Origin: Desulfobulbaceae bacterium UBA2273
GTDB taxonomy: Bacteria; Desulfobacterota; Desulfobulbia; Desulfobulbales; Desulfurivibrionaceae
DNA length: 47,239 nt
NCBI GenBank assembly: GCA_002347095.1
Contig: DDWZ01000020.1
Span: 1 to 47,239 of the forward strand
Direction: 5' to 3'
Part shown: positions 15,950 through 24,443 of the stretch, one piece after another
Position numbering within the stretch: position 1 is the stretch's first letter
Layout of the letters: the number at the start of each line of letters is the position of its first letter
Made by a program: the position numbers and the translations under genes
The notes under the pieces: model-generated
Told to the model about the DNA's origin: nothing
The model's database searches: none
What the model saw: only the letters and a program-made list of their open reading frames with translations

Positions 15950-16717
15950 TTAGCCTCTGAGCCCGGCGATAAAAGAGCCCACTGCCTCCGCGCCTTTTTC
16001 TTCCACCAGCTTGATGGTGGCGGTGCCGATCACCGCCAGATCGGCCTTGCCGGTCAGAATCCGTACGTCCTCTTGGTTGCTGATGCCAAACCCCACGGCG
16101 AGCGGCAGGTCCGTGGCTCTGCGGCAGCGGGCCAAGTAAGCATCGAAGGAGGCGTCGAATTCGGTCTTGCTGCCGGTGACGCCCCTGCGGGCCACGCAAT
16201 AGATGAAGCCGTCGCCATGCCCGGCCAGGGTCCGCATCCTTTCTTCGGTGCTGGTGGGGGCGAAGATCTGGATCGGGGCAAGGTCAAGTTTTTTGGCCAG
16301 ACGAAGATATTCCTCGCCCTCCTCGGGCGGCAGATCCGGGATGATGCAGCCTCTGATCCCGATCTCCTTGGCCTTGCGCAGGAACTCCTCCACCCCGTAC
16401 TTGAAGAGGATATTGTAGTAGGTCATGAACAGGAAGGGGATGTCGTATTGCGCCGCCATCTCCGCAGCAAAGGCGAGGCATTCCGCAACCTTGGTCCCGT
16501 TGGCGAGGGCGTCCTGGTTGGCCTTGATGATCATGGGCCCGTCGGCCATGGGCTCGGAAAAGGGGATCTGCAGCTCGATCACGTCCACCCCGTTTGCCAC
16601 CATTTGCTGAATCACCTCGCGGTTTACCGCAAAGGAGGGGTAGCCCAGGACCAGGTGGGTCATGAGCAGGATCTCTTTTTTGTTCCGGGCGAGCCTGAGT
16701 TGCTCAGCGAGTTGCAT
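15950..16717 (-). CDS. trpA: tryptophan synthase alpha chain
   Basis: A 255-aa TIM-barrel subunit that cleaves indole-3-glycerol phosphate and channels indole to TrpB. Catalytic Glu and Asp lie in VIELQIPFSEPMADGP; further family motifs are FLFMTYYNILFKYG, GCIIPDLPPEE, IQIFAPTSTEER and AVGFGISN. ATG at 16717 has GGAGAGG a few bases upstream. The start overlaps the end of trpB by 14 nt. Other trp genes are not in the window. Confidence 0.95.
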   Translation of the reverse strand: MQLAEQLRLARNKKEILLMTHLVLGYPSFAVNREVIQQMVANGVDVIELQIPFSEPMADGPMIIKANQDALANGTKVAECLAFAAEMAAQYDIPFLFMTYYNILFKYGVEEFLRKAKEIGIRGCIIPDLPPEEGEEYLRLAKKLDLAPIQIFAPTSTEERMRTLAGHGDGFIYCVARRGVTGSKTEFDASFDAYLARCRRATDLPLAVGFGISNQEDVRILTGKADLAVIGTATIKLVEEKGAEAVGSFIAGLRG

Positions 16718-17936
16718 ATTCCTCTCCTTTCTTCCGGATAAACTCCTTCCAGGACGGGTCATTAAAGGCATGGGCAATGGTGAAGATGTCCTTGTCGCCC
16801 CGGCCGGACTGGTTGATGACAATGGCCTGGTCGCCGCGCAGCTCGCCCGCCTCCTTGAAGGCCTGGACAAAGGCATGGGTGGATTCCAGCGCCGGGATGA
16901 TCCCTTCTTTTTTGATGGTCAGATCCAGCGCGGCCATGACCTCCTGGTCGGTGGCCGCGGCAAAGCGGACCCGCCCTTTTTCCCAGAGGTCGGTGAGCAG
17001 GGGGGAGACCCCGATGTAATCAAGACCCGCTGCCACCGAATGGGTGTCGCGCATCTGGCCGTCGGAATCTTGAAGAAACATGGTTTTGTAGCCCTGGGCC
17101 ACGCCGGGAGAGGCATCCTGGCTGGCGAGCCGGGCCGCGTGCTGGCCGGTGTCAAGCCCCTTGCCGCCCGCTTCCACTCCGATCAGCTCCACTTCGGGGT
17201 CACCGAGAAAGCCCTGGAAGATGCCCATGGCGTTGGAGCCGCCGCCCACGCAGGCATAGACCCGGGCCGGGAGTTTGGTGTGGGCTGCGAGGATCTGCTT
17301 GCGCGCCTCCTGGCCGATGATGGACTGGAACCAGGCCACCATCTCCGGAAAGGGGTGCGGGCCGCAGACCGTGCCCATCACATAGTGGGTGGTGTCCATG
17401 TTGGAAACCCAGTCGCGGAAGGCCTCGTTGATGGCGTCCTTGAGGGTGCGGCTGCCGGTGGTCACCGGCACCACGGTGGCGCCGAGTTTTTCCATCCAGA
17501 AGACATTGGGCCGCTGACGGTGCACGTCTTCCTCGCCCATGTAGATGGTGCAGGCAAAGCCGAACTTGGCCGCCATGGTGGCGCAGGCCACCCCGTGCTG
17601 GCCCGCGCCGGTTTCCGCGATCACCCGGGTCTTGCCCATGCGTTTGACCAGCAGCCCCTGGCCCATGACATTGTTGGCCTTATGCGCCCCGGTGTGGTTG
17701 AGATCCTCGCGCTTGATGAAGATTTGCGCCCCTCCGAAATGGCGGCTGAGGTTTTCGGCATGGGTGAGGGGAGTGGGGCGGCAGGAGTAGGAGCCCATGA
17801 GCGTGACGTATTCCTGCCAGAAGGCCGGGTCTGCCTTGGCCTTGGCGTAGACCTCCCGCAGCTCCCGGAAGGTTTCGTACAGCACTTCCGGGATATAGGC
17901 GCCGCCCCATTGTCCAAAATATCCGGGTTTTTCCAT
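16704..17936 (-). CDS. trpB: tryptophan synthase beta chain
   Basis: A 410-aa PLP enzyme joining indole and serine to make tryptophan. The PLP lysine is K86 in HTGAHKANN, and the phosphate-binding loop is CVGGGSNAMG. The N-terminus (GYFGQWGGAYIPEVLYETF) is of the TrpB1 type that pairs with TrpA. It is the first gene of a trpB-trpA-PAS/LuxR unit; no leader peptide rich in Trp codons was seen in the 350 bp upstream. Confidence 0.95.
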   Translation of the reverse strand: MEKPGYFGQWGGAYIPEVLYETFRELREVYAKAKADPAFWQEYVTLMGSYSCRPTPLTHAENLSRHFGGAQIFIKREDLNHTGAHKANNVMGQGLLVKRMGKTRVIAETGAGQHGVACATMAAKFGFACTIYMGEEDVHRQRPNVFWMEKLGATVVPVTTGSRTLKDAINEAFRDWVSNMDTTHYVMGTVCGPHPFPEMVAWFQSIIGQEARKQILAAHTKLPARVYACVGGGSNAMGIFQGFLGDPEVELIGVEAGGKGLDTGQHAARLASQDASPGVAQGYKTMFLQDSDGQMRDTHSVAAGLDYIGVSPLLTDLWEKGRVRFAAATDQEVMAALDLTIKKEGIIPALESTHAFVQAFKEAGELRGDQAIVINQSGRGDKDIFTIAHAFNDPSWKEFIRKKGEEYATR

Positions 17937-18101
17937 GGTATATGTCCTTGTCGCCTAACCTGTAAGTTCTTTTTATTCGTCCCAAAAACGATACGATACT
18001 CCATCTTCGGCAGGTTCGACAAGGAGAGAAGAGGGCGTCAGCCTAAAAAAACGGCAGCGGGTTCAAGGGGTCTTCCTTTCCGATTTATTCACGTTTTCCG
18101 C

Positions 18102-18130
18102 TTGACACGGATTTTTTTTCCATGTAGACG
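18102..18130 (+). promoter_or_regulatory. candidate sigma-70 promoter of the mglBA-type operon
   Basis: TTGACA at 18102-18107 is followed after 17 nt by TAGACG, a weak -10. It lies about 160 bp before the first gene. The rest of this 352-bp divergent gap holds a short hairpin (AAGCCCCT/AGGGGCTT, 18187-18208) in the leader and nothing else I can name. Confidence 0.4.
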
Positions 18131-18288
18131 ATAGAAGCGTGTTTTGTCGGAAATTCAGCAGAAACACAGCGTTTCAGCCGGTTTCGAAGCCCCTTTCGGC
18201 AGGGGCTTTACCCCCTCTGTTTGCGGCAACCTTACCCCTGTTTGCTGTGATGGAGCACCCAAACCCTCACCATGGGAGAAAACGGGAT

Positions 18289-18684
18289 ATGCAAGATTTT
18301 ATCCTGACTGCGGAAATTCTGGAGAAAGCGAGGAACGCCATAGAGGGGTCGCTGATTCAGGCGGGTGTTCGCACCGCCCTGCTCATTGACGGGGCAGGCA
18401 ATATCCTGTCCAATTGCGGGCACGATTCCGACGAGATCGACGCCATTTCCCTGGCCGCCCTAGCCGCGGCCAATCTGGGGGCAACCTCCCAGATCGCCAA
18501 GCTGATCGGCGAGGAGGATTTTTCCCTGCTCTTTCACAAAGGGAAAAACGGGAATATCCATTTTGGCCGGATTGGCGACGAGCTTATTCTTATCACCATC
18601 TTCGGGGAGGATGTCTCGCTCGGTTTGGTGCGCTGCCGGGTGACCGATTTGACCGACACCCTGCTGCACATTTTTGAAGGATGA
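18289..18684 (+). CDS. roadblock/LC7 domain protein, MglB-like
   Basis: A 131-aa protein that is essentially one roadblock/LC7 domain (VRTALLIDGAGNILSNCG, ISLAALAAANLGATSQIAKLIGE, LILITIFGEDVSLGLVR). It lies 3 nt before an MglA-type GTPase, so by analogy with Myxococcus it should be the GTPase-activating and localisation partner of MglA. ATG at 18289 is preferred, with GGGAGAA 8 nt upstream, over longer open frame. It is slightly shorter than Myxococcus MglB. It is the first gene of a six-gene plus-strand operon. Confidence 0.85.
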   Translation: MQDFILTAEILEKARNAIEGSLIQAGVRTALLIDGAGNILSNCGHDSDEIDAISLAALAAANLGATSQIAKLIGEEDFSLLFHKGKNGNIHFGRIGDELILITIFGEDVSLGLVRCRVTDLTDTLLHIFEG

Positions 18685-18687
18685 CCA

Positions 18688-19308
18688 ATGGCGCTCATTG
18701 ATCTCAGCAAGAAGGAAATTCACTGCAAGATTGTCTATTACGGCCCGGGCCGCTGCGGGAAGACGACCAATCTGCTCACGGTGCACAGTTCCATGGCGGA
18801 TAATGCCCGGGGCAAGATGCTGACCATCGAAACCAAGGGCGACCGGACCCTGTTTTTCGATCTTCTCCCCCTGAACCTGGGGAAGATCCGGGGGTTCAAT
18901 ATCCGCATCCAGCTCTATACCGTGCCGGGCCAAGTCATGTATGCCGCCACCCGCAAGCTCGTCCTCAAGGGAGCCGACGGCCTGGTTTTTGTCGCCGACC
19001 CTCTCCAGGTGCGGAGGGAGAGAAATATCGAAAGCCTGGAAGACCTGCGGACGAACCTCTTGGAATACGGCCTCAAACTGGAAGAACTCCCCCTGGTTAT
19101 CCAGTATAACAAGCGGGATCTTGTCGGCACCCCGATTCCCACCCTGACCGTGGAGGAACTTGACGCCGACCTGAACAGTGTCTACAAGGCAAAGACCTTT
19201 GAGGCCTCGGCGGTTACGGGGATGGGGGTTTTCGAAACCTTGCGGGAAATCAGCAAACAGACCGTGCGTTATGTCACCAATAAGCATCTGCTGCATGAGA
19301 CAAAATAG
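18688..19308 (+). CDS. mglA: MglA-family small Ras-like GTPase
   Basis: A 206-aa bacterial small GTPase. P-loop GPGRCGKT at residues 19-26, switch II region YTVPGQVMY (the MglA form, with no DxxG Asp), and base-specificity motif NKRD. Characterised MglA proteins set cell polarity and control type IV pili or gliding motors. The roadblock gene lies directly upstream and a PilB-like ATPase is two genes downstream, so the same kind of pathway is likely here. Confidence 0.92.
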   Translation: MALIDLSKKEIHCKIVYYGPGRCGKTTNLLTVHSSMADNARGKMLTIETKGDRTLFFDLLPLNLGKIRGFNIRIQLYTVPGQVMYAATRKLVLKGADGLVFVADPLQVRRERNIESLEDLRTNLLEYGLKLEELPLVIQYNKRDLVGTPIPTLTVEELDADLNSVYKAKTFEASAVTGMGVFETLREISKQTVRYVTNKHLLHETK

Positions 19309-19358
19309 GCCTGCCGTGATGTCCCGAGGCTGGCGATTTCTCAAGGAGAATGAAGTTT

Positions 19359-20783
19359 ATGAATGACAGCCCCCCAGGGCGTGATTTCCACGCCGAGATA
19401 GATGACGCCATTGATACTCTTTTTGCCCCGCATGCGGGGGCAGGCCCGGAAGCCTCCGCTACGCCGGCTTCCGATAAAGCTGTTTCCCCGGCCACGGTTG
19501 CTCCCCCGGCCCCGGAAAAGGTTGCGCCCTTGCCGGCCAGCCTGCTGACGGCCGATGGCGCCGATGCCTTCAGCCCTTTCGAGGAAGCCCTGCTTTCCCT
19601 GGATTGGGAGATTTCTCCGGACAACATAGAAACAGCCCGGAAGGCCCTGAAGGAAATTCAGGGGAACTTCGAGGTGGACAAGGCTGTCGCCCTGACGGAG
19701 ATTTTCGCGCTCATGGACAGGCTGCTTGAGGTCATGGCCATTGCTCCGCAAAATGTTTCCACCTCCGCTCCCAAGACCTTGCAGGAAGGGCTGCAAACCC
19801 TGCGGGCTGCTGCAGGCGCCGAGGATCTCTCCCTTATCGAACAAACGCTGGTGGATCCCACCCTTTCCGAGTTGCGCGCCGCCATTCCCAACATCCCCAA
19901 GGATTACAGCAAGCTTGTCTCCAAGCCGCAAGGCGTTGCCGGGACCGAGCAGAAAACAGCGGCAGCCCCTCCAGCTCCCGCAGCCAAGGCTGCCCCCGCC
20001 CCGGCTCAGTCCGCGTCCATGGACGAAGACCTTTTGCCGGAGCTTCCCGCCGCGTTCGGCGCATCCGGCGGCAGACCCTCAAGGGTGCTGGTTGAGGCGG
20101 TGAATGCCCATCTTGTTGTCTTGGGCAAGTGCATTGCCAAGCGCATTATTCCGGTTGAAAACTTGTTTGCCAAAACGCCCGGTTATGAAAAATTGCACGC
20201 CATCCACACCGAGTTGCGCGAACGGCTGGAAAGGCAAAAGCAAAACCTGCTCAAGGCCCTGGGCGATGACTATCAGGCGGACGCGGTTGTCCCGGCCGAG
20301 CCGGCAAAGCCGGCGGTGACTGCCACGGCTTGCCCCTGGCCGACCGTGGCGCTTGCCGATGTGGGGGGGAGAATGGTGGCTTTTCTTCCGGAGCAGATCG
20401 CCTATGAGGACAAACCTGCAGGCAAGGTTAGAAAATGCGGTTCCTTTTTGCCCATAAAAAATCTCAAACGCGGTTTTTTTGGCAAGATCGGCTTTGTTGT
20501 AAGAGGGGAGTTAAGCTTTCTCGATGAGGCCATCCTGAAAACATTGACCATTCCGGTGGCAAACCTTTCGGGCCAGGAAGCGCGCGAGCCCAAGGCTGAC
20601 AGTTCGCTGCTCGTTGTCTTCAAGGCAAACAGCGGCATGGCATTCTGGCTTGATAAACCCACCGAACAGCTTGACACCTCCAACGACCGCTGGGAACCTC
20701 TGACGGACCCTGGCACCCTTGTCGCCGGCACTCTGACGGTGCAGGGGAATTCCGTGCCGGTCATAACCATGAGGAGCGTGTAA
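19359..20783 (+). CDS. unknown protein, possible C-terminal CheW-like domain
   Basis: A 474-aa protein I cannot assign firmly. Three parts are visible: an acidic, Ala/Pro-rich N-terminal region (about 1-70), a helical region (about 70-300, with DNIETARKALKEIQG and VLVEAVNAHLVVLGKCIAKRI) separated by a Pro/Ala linker, and a beta-rich end (about 320-474). In the last part SSLLVVFKANSGMAFWLD and LTVQGNSVPVITM resemble CheW strands; this is weak. ATG at 19359 is preferred because AGGAG lies 10 nt upstream, whereas ATG at 19350 is only 1 nt from it. Lying between MglA and the PilB-like ATPase, it may be an adaptor between them. Confidence 0.7.
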   Translation: MNDSPPGRDFHAEIDDAIDTLFAPHAGAGPEASATPASDKAVSPATVAPPAPEKVAPLPASLLTADGADAFSPFEEALLSLDWEISPDNIETARKALKEIQGNFEVDKAVALTEIFALMDRLLEVMAIAPQNVSTSAPKTLQEGLQTLRAAAGAEDLSLIEQTLVDPTLSELRAAIPNIPKDYSKLVSKPQGVAGTEQKTAAAPPAPAAKAAPAPAQSASMDEDLLPELPAAFGASGGRPSRVLVEAVNAHLVVLGKCIAKRIIPVENLFAKTPGYEKLHAIHTELRERLERQKQNLLKALGDDYQADAVVPAEPAKPAVTATACPWPTVALADVGGRMVAFLPEQIAYEDKPAGKVRKCGSFLPIKNLKRGFFGKIGFVVRGELSFLDEAILKTLTIPVANLSGQEAREPKADSSLLVVFKANSGMAFWLDKPTEQLDTSNDRWEPLTDPGTLVAGTLTVQGNSVPVITMRSV

Positions 20784-20792
20784 CCGGCCGGC

Positions 20793-23135
20793 ATGAGCAT
20801 GACAACAACCATGGCCGCCAAGGAAGCCATCGAAGCAAAACTTGCCGAAGCAGACCTCTACGCAGGGCAAGGACTCATGGATGAAGCCTTGGCTCTCTGT
20901 GAGTCGCTGTTGCTGGAAGTCGGCGACAATGAGCCGATTCTGCGGGATCTGATCGAGGAAAGGCTCGTTGTTCTGCAAACCGAAAGGGGCATGGCCGCAT
21001 CCGGCGCCGCCTCGTCCGCTACCGCCAGTAAGTTGTCCGAGGCGGGTCGTTTCGAAAACTGCCAGGGGCTGATGGTGGCAGGGTTTTACCGCGAGGCTGG
21101 CGAGGAATTGCGGGGGTTGCTCGCCACCGGGTACAGACCGGCGGCGGTCCATGCCCGGATCGGGGTGTGCTGCCTCCAGCTTGATAAACCCTTTGAGGCC
21201 ATTGAGCACTTTGAAGCCGCGGCGAGCAAGAAAGGCGGATTCGAGCGAAAGATCGAGCGTCTTCAGCTTCTCGACCAGCTTGCGCTTGCCTATGAAAGCA
21301 CCGGCTCCACCTCTTCCACGATCAAAACCCTGGAGGAGATGGTCGCCCTTGACCCGGCCTATCGCAACGCCGCCCAGCGGTTGGCGACCCTCTCCCAGAG
21401 CGCGACCAAGTATGGCCAGTTTTACGGTCTGATCCGCAACAAGCTTCTGACCCCGGACCAGTTTGATGCGGCCCGGGTCAAGGCCCGCCAGCACAATAAA
21501 ACATTGGACAGCGCCCTGTTGGGTGATTTCGGCATTGACCGGAAACAGCTTGGCGCATCGCTTAGCGAATATTACGGTTGTCCGTTTGTGGAGTTCGTTG
21601 AAACGGAAGCGCCGGAGGCGCCCGCCTGTATCCAGGGCGCCAAGGAAAGCTATTTCCGGGCCAATGTTTTTATCCCCATCGGTCAGGAAAACGGCCGCAT
21701 TGTTGTGCTGACCGACAATCCCCGCGACCTCGGAAAGCAGGACAATATCCGCGCCGTTCTCCAGGGCGCCGCCTTCCGCTTTGCCGTGGGACTCAAGGAC
21801 GATATCAACAGGTTCATCGATTTTTTTTACGGGAAATACGCCCTGGGAGAGGGCTCGCAGAATGTTTTCGAAGAACTTGAGATTGTCGAGGAAGCCGACG
21901 GGAAGTCCGATGACGAGGACGAGGTCGGCAGCGCCGCCGACGGGGTTGTGGTGCAGATGGCCAACAAGATCATCGAGGATGCCGTGGCCCGCAACGCTTC
22001 CGATATCCACATCGAATCGCTGCCGGGCAAAAAGGGAACCTCGGTCCGTTTTCGCGTTGACGGCATCTGTTCGCATTATAAAAATATCCCCTTCACCTAT
22101 AAACGGCCCTTGATTTCCCGGCTGAAGATTCTGGCCAAGCTCGACATCTCCGAGAGGCGGCTGCCCCAGGACGGCAAGATCAAATTCAAGACCCGGCGGG
22201 GCAAGATCGAGCTTCGGGTCGCCTCGTTGCCCACCCACGGTGGCAACGAGGATATGGTGCTGCGTATTCTCGCCGCCGGCTCTGCCCTGCCCCTTGAGAA
22301 GATGGGACTGTCCGAAAGGAATCTTGTTGAGCTGCGCCGGCTTCTTGATTTGCCCTACGGCCTGATTCTGGTAGTCGGCCCCACCGGGTCCGGCAAGACC
22401 ACCACCCTGCACAGCGCGCTGAACTACGTCAACCGGCCGGAAAAGAAGATCTGGACCGTCGAGGATCCGGTGGAAATCGTCCAGGACGGGTTGCGGCAGG
22501 TGCAGGTGGAAAACAAGATCGGCCTTGATTTCGCCAAGATCCTGAAGGCCTTTTTGCGGGCCGACCCCGACATCATCATGGTCGGCGAAACCCGGGATCA
22601 GGAAACCGCGGAAACCGTTATCGAGGCGGCGCTCACCGGGCATCTGGTTTTTTCGACGCTCCATACCAACTCCGCCCCGGAAACCGTTACCCGGCTTTTG
22701 GGCATGGGGATCGATCCCTTTAATTTCTCCGATTCGCTGCTCGGCATCCTGGCCCAGCGGTTGGTGCGGCGGTTGTGTCCCCATTGCCGGGAGGCGTATG
22801 TCCCGGAGGCGACGGAAAAGGAGCTGATCCTTGCGGAATACGGGGTGCACCCCTTAAGCCTGCTGACCATGGCGGAAATCGACCGGGCCACTTTATACAG
22901 GCCGAAGGGCTGCGACAAGTGCAAAAAAAGCGGCTATCTCGGGCGGCTTGCCATCCATGAGCTGCTCACGGTCAACGATTCGCTGAAGCTTCTCATCGTA
23001 AAAAACAGCCCCATCGTGGAAATCCGGGATGAGGCGATGCGGGTCGGCATGCTTACCCTCAAGCAGGATGGCATCCGCAAGGTGATGGCGGGCCAGACCG
23101 ACCTTTTGCAGGTTCGGGCGGCTTGCATCAAATGA
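20793..23135 (+). CDS. TPR-fused GspE/PilB-type secretion or pilus ATPase
   Basis: A 780-aa protein. The first roughly 210 residues form helical TPR-like repeats (EADLYAGQGLMDEALALCESLL, GVCCLQLDKPFEAIEHFEAAA), an unusual addition. An MshEN-like segment follows (LLTPDQFDAARVKARQ, LGASLSEYYGCPFVEF), a domain that binds cyclic-di-GMP in other ATPases. The GspE/PulE core has Walker A GPTGSGKT at 529-536, Walker B-type LRADPDIIMVGE near 590, and a tetracysteine zinc site (CPHC near 662, CDKC near 707). No PilC, pilin or secretin gene is nearby, so it must work with a distant machine or be repurposed. An alternative start is ATG at 20799 or 20808. Confidence 0.88.
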   Translation: MSMTTTMAAKEAIEAKLAEADLYAGQGLMDEALALCESLLLEVGDNEPILRDLIEERLVVLQTERGMAASGAASSATASKLSEAGRFENCQGLMVAGFYREAGEELRGLLATGYRPAAVHARIGVCCLQLDKPFEAIEHFEAAASKKGGFERKIERLQLLDQLALAYESTGSTSSTIKTLEEMVALDPAYRNAAQRLATLSQSATKYGQFYGLIRNKLLTPDQFDAARVKARQHNKTLDSALLGDFGIDRKQLGASLSEYYGCPFVEFVETEAPEAPACIQGAKESYFRANVFIPIGQENGRIVVLTDNPRDLGKQDNIRAVLQGAAFRFAVGLKDDINRFIDFFYGKYALGEGSQNVFEELEIVEEADGKSDDEDEVGSAADGVVVQMANKIIEDAVARNASDIHIESLPGKKGTSVRFRVDGICSHYKNIPFTYKRPLISRLKILAKLDISERRLPQDGKIKFKTRRGKIELRVASLPTHGGNEDMVLRILAAGSALPLEKMGLSERNLVELRRLLDLPYGLILVVGPTGSGKTTTLHSALNYVNRPEKKIWTVEDPVEIVQDGLRQVQVENKIGLDFAKILKAFLRADPDIIMVGETRDQETAETVIEAALTGHLVFSTLHTNSAPETVTRLLGMGIDPFNFSDSLLGILAQRLVRRLCPHCREAYVPEATEKELILAEYGVHPLSLLTMAEIDRATLYRPKGCDKCKKSGYLGRLAIHELLTVNDSLKLLIVKNSPIVEIRDEAMRVGMLTLKQDGIRKVMAGQTDLLQVRAACIK

Positions 23136-23176
23136 TGTGCTGAAACATTAATCGTATTGCAACAGAGGCGGGTCCC

Positions 23177-24328
23177 ATGAAAAAAGTGCTGGTTGTTGAC
23201 GACGACCATGGTTTTTTGCTCAGTTTGCAGGACATGTGCCGGGAACGGGTCGATTCATTCGAGGTCGTTACCGCGGGCAACGGCAAGGAGGCCCTGGCGG
23301 TCCTTGCCGCGCAACCGGTTGATCTGGTGGTCACCGACCTGAAGATGCCGGAAATGGATGGGTTTGAGCTGGTCAGCCGGATGAGCAGGCTGAAGAATTC
23401 CGTGCCGATCATTGCCATGACCGCCTTCGGCACCCCAGAGATGGAAGATCGGCTCATGGACCTGGGTGCCTTCCAATACATCGAAAAACCGGTTGATTTC
23501 GAGCTGCTCCTCCAAAAAATCAAGGATGGCCTGGCCGCGGGCGCCAAGGGGCAAGTCTCCGGCGTGTCGCTGTCCTCGTTCCTGCAACTCCTTGAGCTTG
23601 ACCGGAAAACCTGCACCATCATGGCAAGGGCTGGAAAGCGCGTCGGTCTGCTGTTTTTCAAAAACGGCAGCCTGATCAATGCCTATGCCGAGCCCCTTGC
23701 CGGGCTTGACGCCGCCTTTGAGATCATCAGTTGGGATCAGGCCGAGATCGAAATCCACAATTTCTGCCGGAACCGGAAACAGACCATCGACGCCCCCCTG
23801 GGCTTTATTCTCATCGAAGGCGCCCGCTTGAGCGACGAACGGGGCGACCAGCCGGTTCAAGACCCAGGCTTGCCGGAAGAGGCGGACGATGAATTTGCCC
23901 AACTGGACGATCTGGATTTCGCCACGGCGCCCGCGCCGCCCTCCACTGCCGCCATGGCCCAGGCCCTGTCCCAAGGCGGCAAGGCTACTCTTGAGGAAAC
24001 ACTCAGCGGTGCCCAGGGCGTCAACCGGCTGGTTCTTGTCGCCAAGGACGGAACCGCCAAGCTGCAACGGAACATCGACAACAAGGAGTTCAAGCCCTTT
24101 GTCACCTATGTTGCCGTGGCCGCGGATAAGATCCGGGGGATTCTCGGCTATGCCGAGTTGCCCTCCCACATTATTCTCACCCAGGAGAAAGGCGAACAGT
24201 TGCTGATTATTCCAGGGCCGGAGCTGTCGGTGGGGATCGAGGTGCAGCCGGGGATTTCACCCCTCAAGATTGTCGCGGCCATCGGCCCGGCCCTTGCCGA
24301 AGCCCAGGAGCGCGGGGCGCAAGCTTAG
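23177..24328 (+). CDS. response regulator with DUF4388-like and C-terminal sensor domains
   Basis: A 383-aa protein. The receiver domain (1-120) has acidic D8/D9, phosphoacceptor D54 (VVTDLKMPEMDG) and YIEKP. The middle (about 130-220) fits DUF4388/PATAN (VSLSSFLQLLELDRKTCTI, GLLFFKNGSLINA), found in many polarity and motility proteins. After an acidic linker a C-terminal domain (VNRLVLVAKDGTAKLQRN...) may be roadblock-like. There is no DNA-binding domain. The start has GAGGCGGG upstream. It probably relays phosphorylation to the MglA module; the kinase is not in this operon, but one is encoded at 27051. Confidence 0.85.
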   Translation: MKKVLVVDDDHGFLLSLQDMCRERVDSFEVVTAGNGKEALAVLAAQPVDLVVTDLKMPEMDGFELVSRMSRLKNSVPIIAMTAFGTPEMEDRLMDLGAFQYIEKPVDFELLLQKIKDGLAAGAKGQVSGVSLSSFLQLLELDRKTCTIMARAGKRVGLLFFKNGSLINAYAEPLAGLDAAFEIISWDQAEIEIHNFCRNRKQTIDAPLGFILIEGARLSDERGDQPVQDPGLPEEADDEFAQLDDLDFATAPAPPSTAAMAQALSQGGKATLEETLSGAQGVNRLVLVAKDGTAKLQRNIDNKEFKPFVTYVAVAADKIRGILGYAELPSHIILTQEKGEQLLIIPGPELSVGIEVQPGISPLKIVAAIGPALAEAQERGAQA

Positions 24329-24329
24329 A

Positions 24330-24372
24330 AGCCGTACGAAACAACCGGTGCAGTGATCATTTCGTTACGGCT
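24330..24372. repeat. intra-operon inverted repeat
   Basis: Arms AGCCGTACGAAA (24330-24341) and TTTCGTTACGGCT (24360-24372) pair with one bulged base around an 18-nt loop, directly after the response regulator stop. There is no T-run. It may adjust expression or mRNA stability ahead of the last gene of the operon. Confidence 0.45.
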
Positions 24373-24443
24373 TATTCCGCCGGTCGCGGCATATGCATGT
24401 TTGCAGTTATCTTTGAACGACGGTGTAATGAGGAGTATGCAGC

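Noticed and set aside
17937..18288. Cyclic-di-GMP riboswitch before the roadblock gene
   Set aside because: A short hairpin is present, but the conserved GEMM motifs are not.
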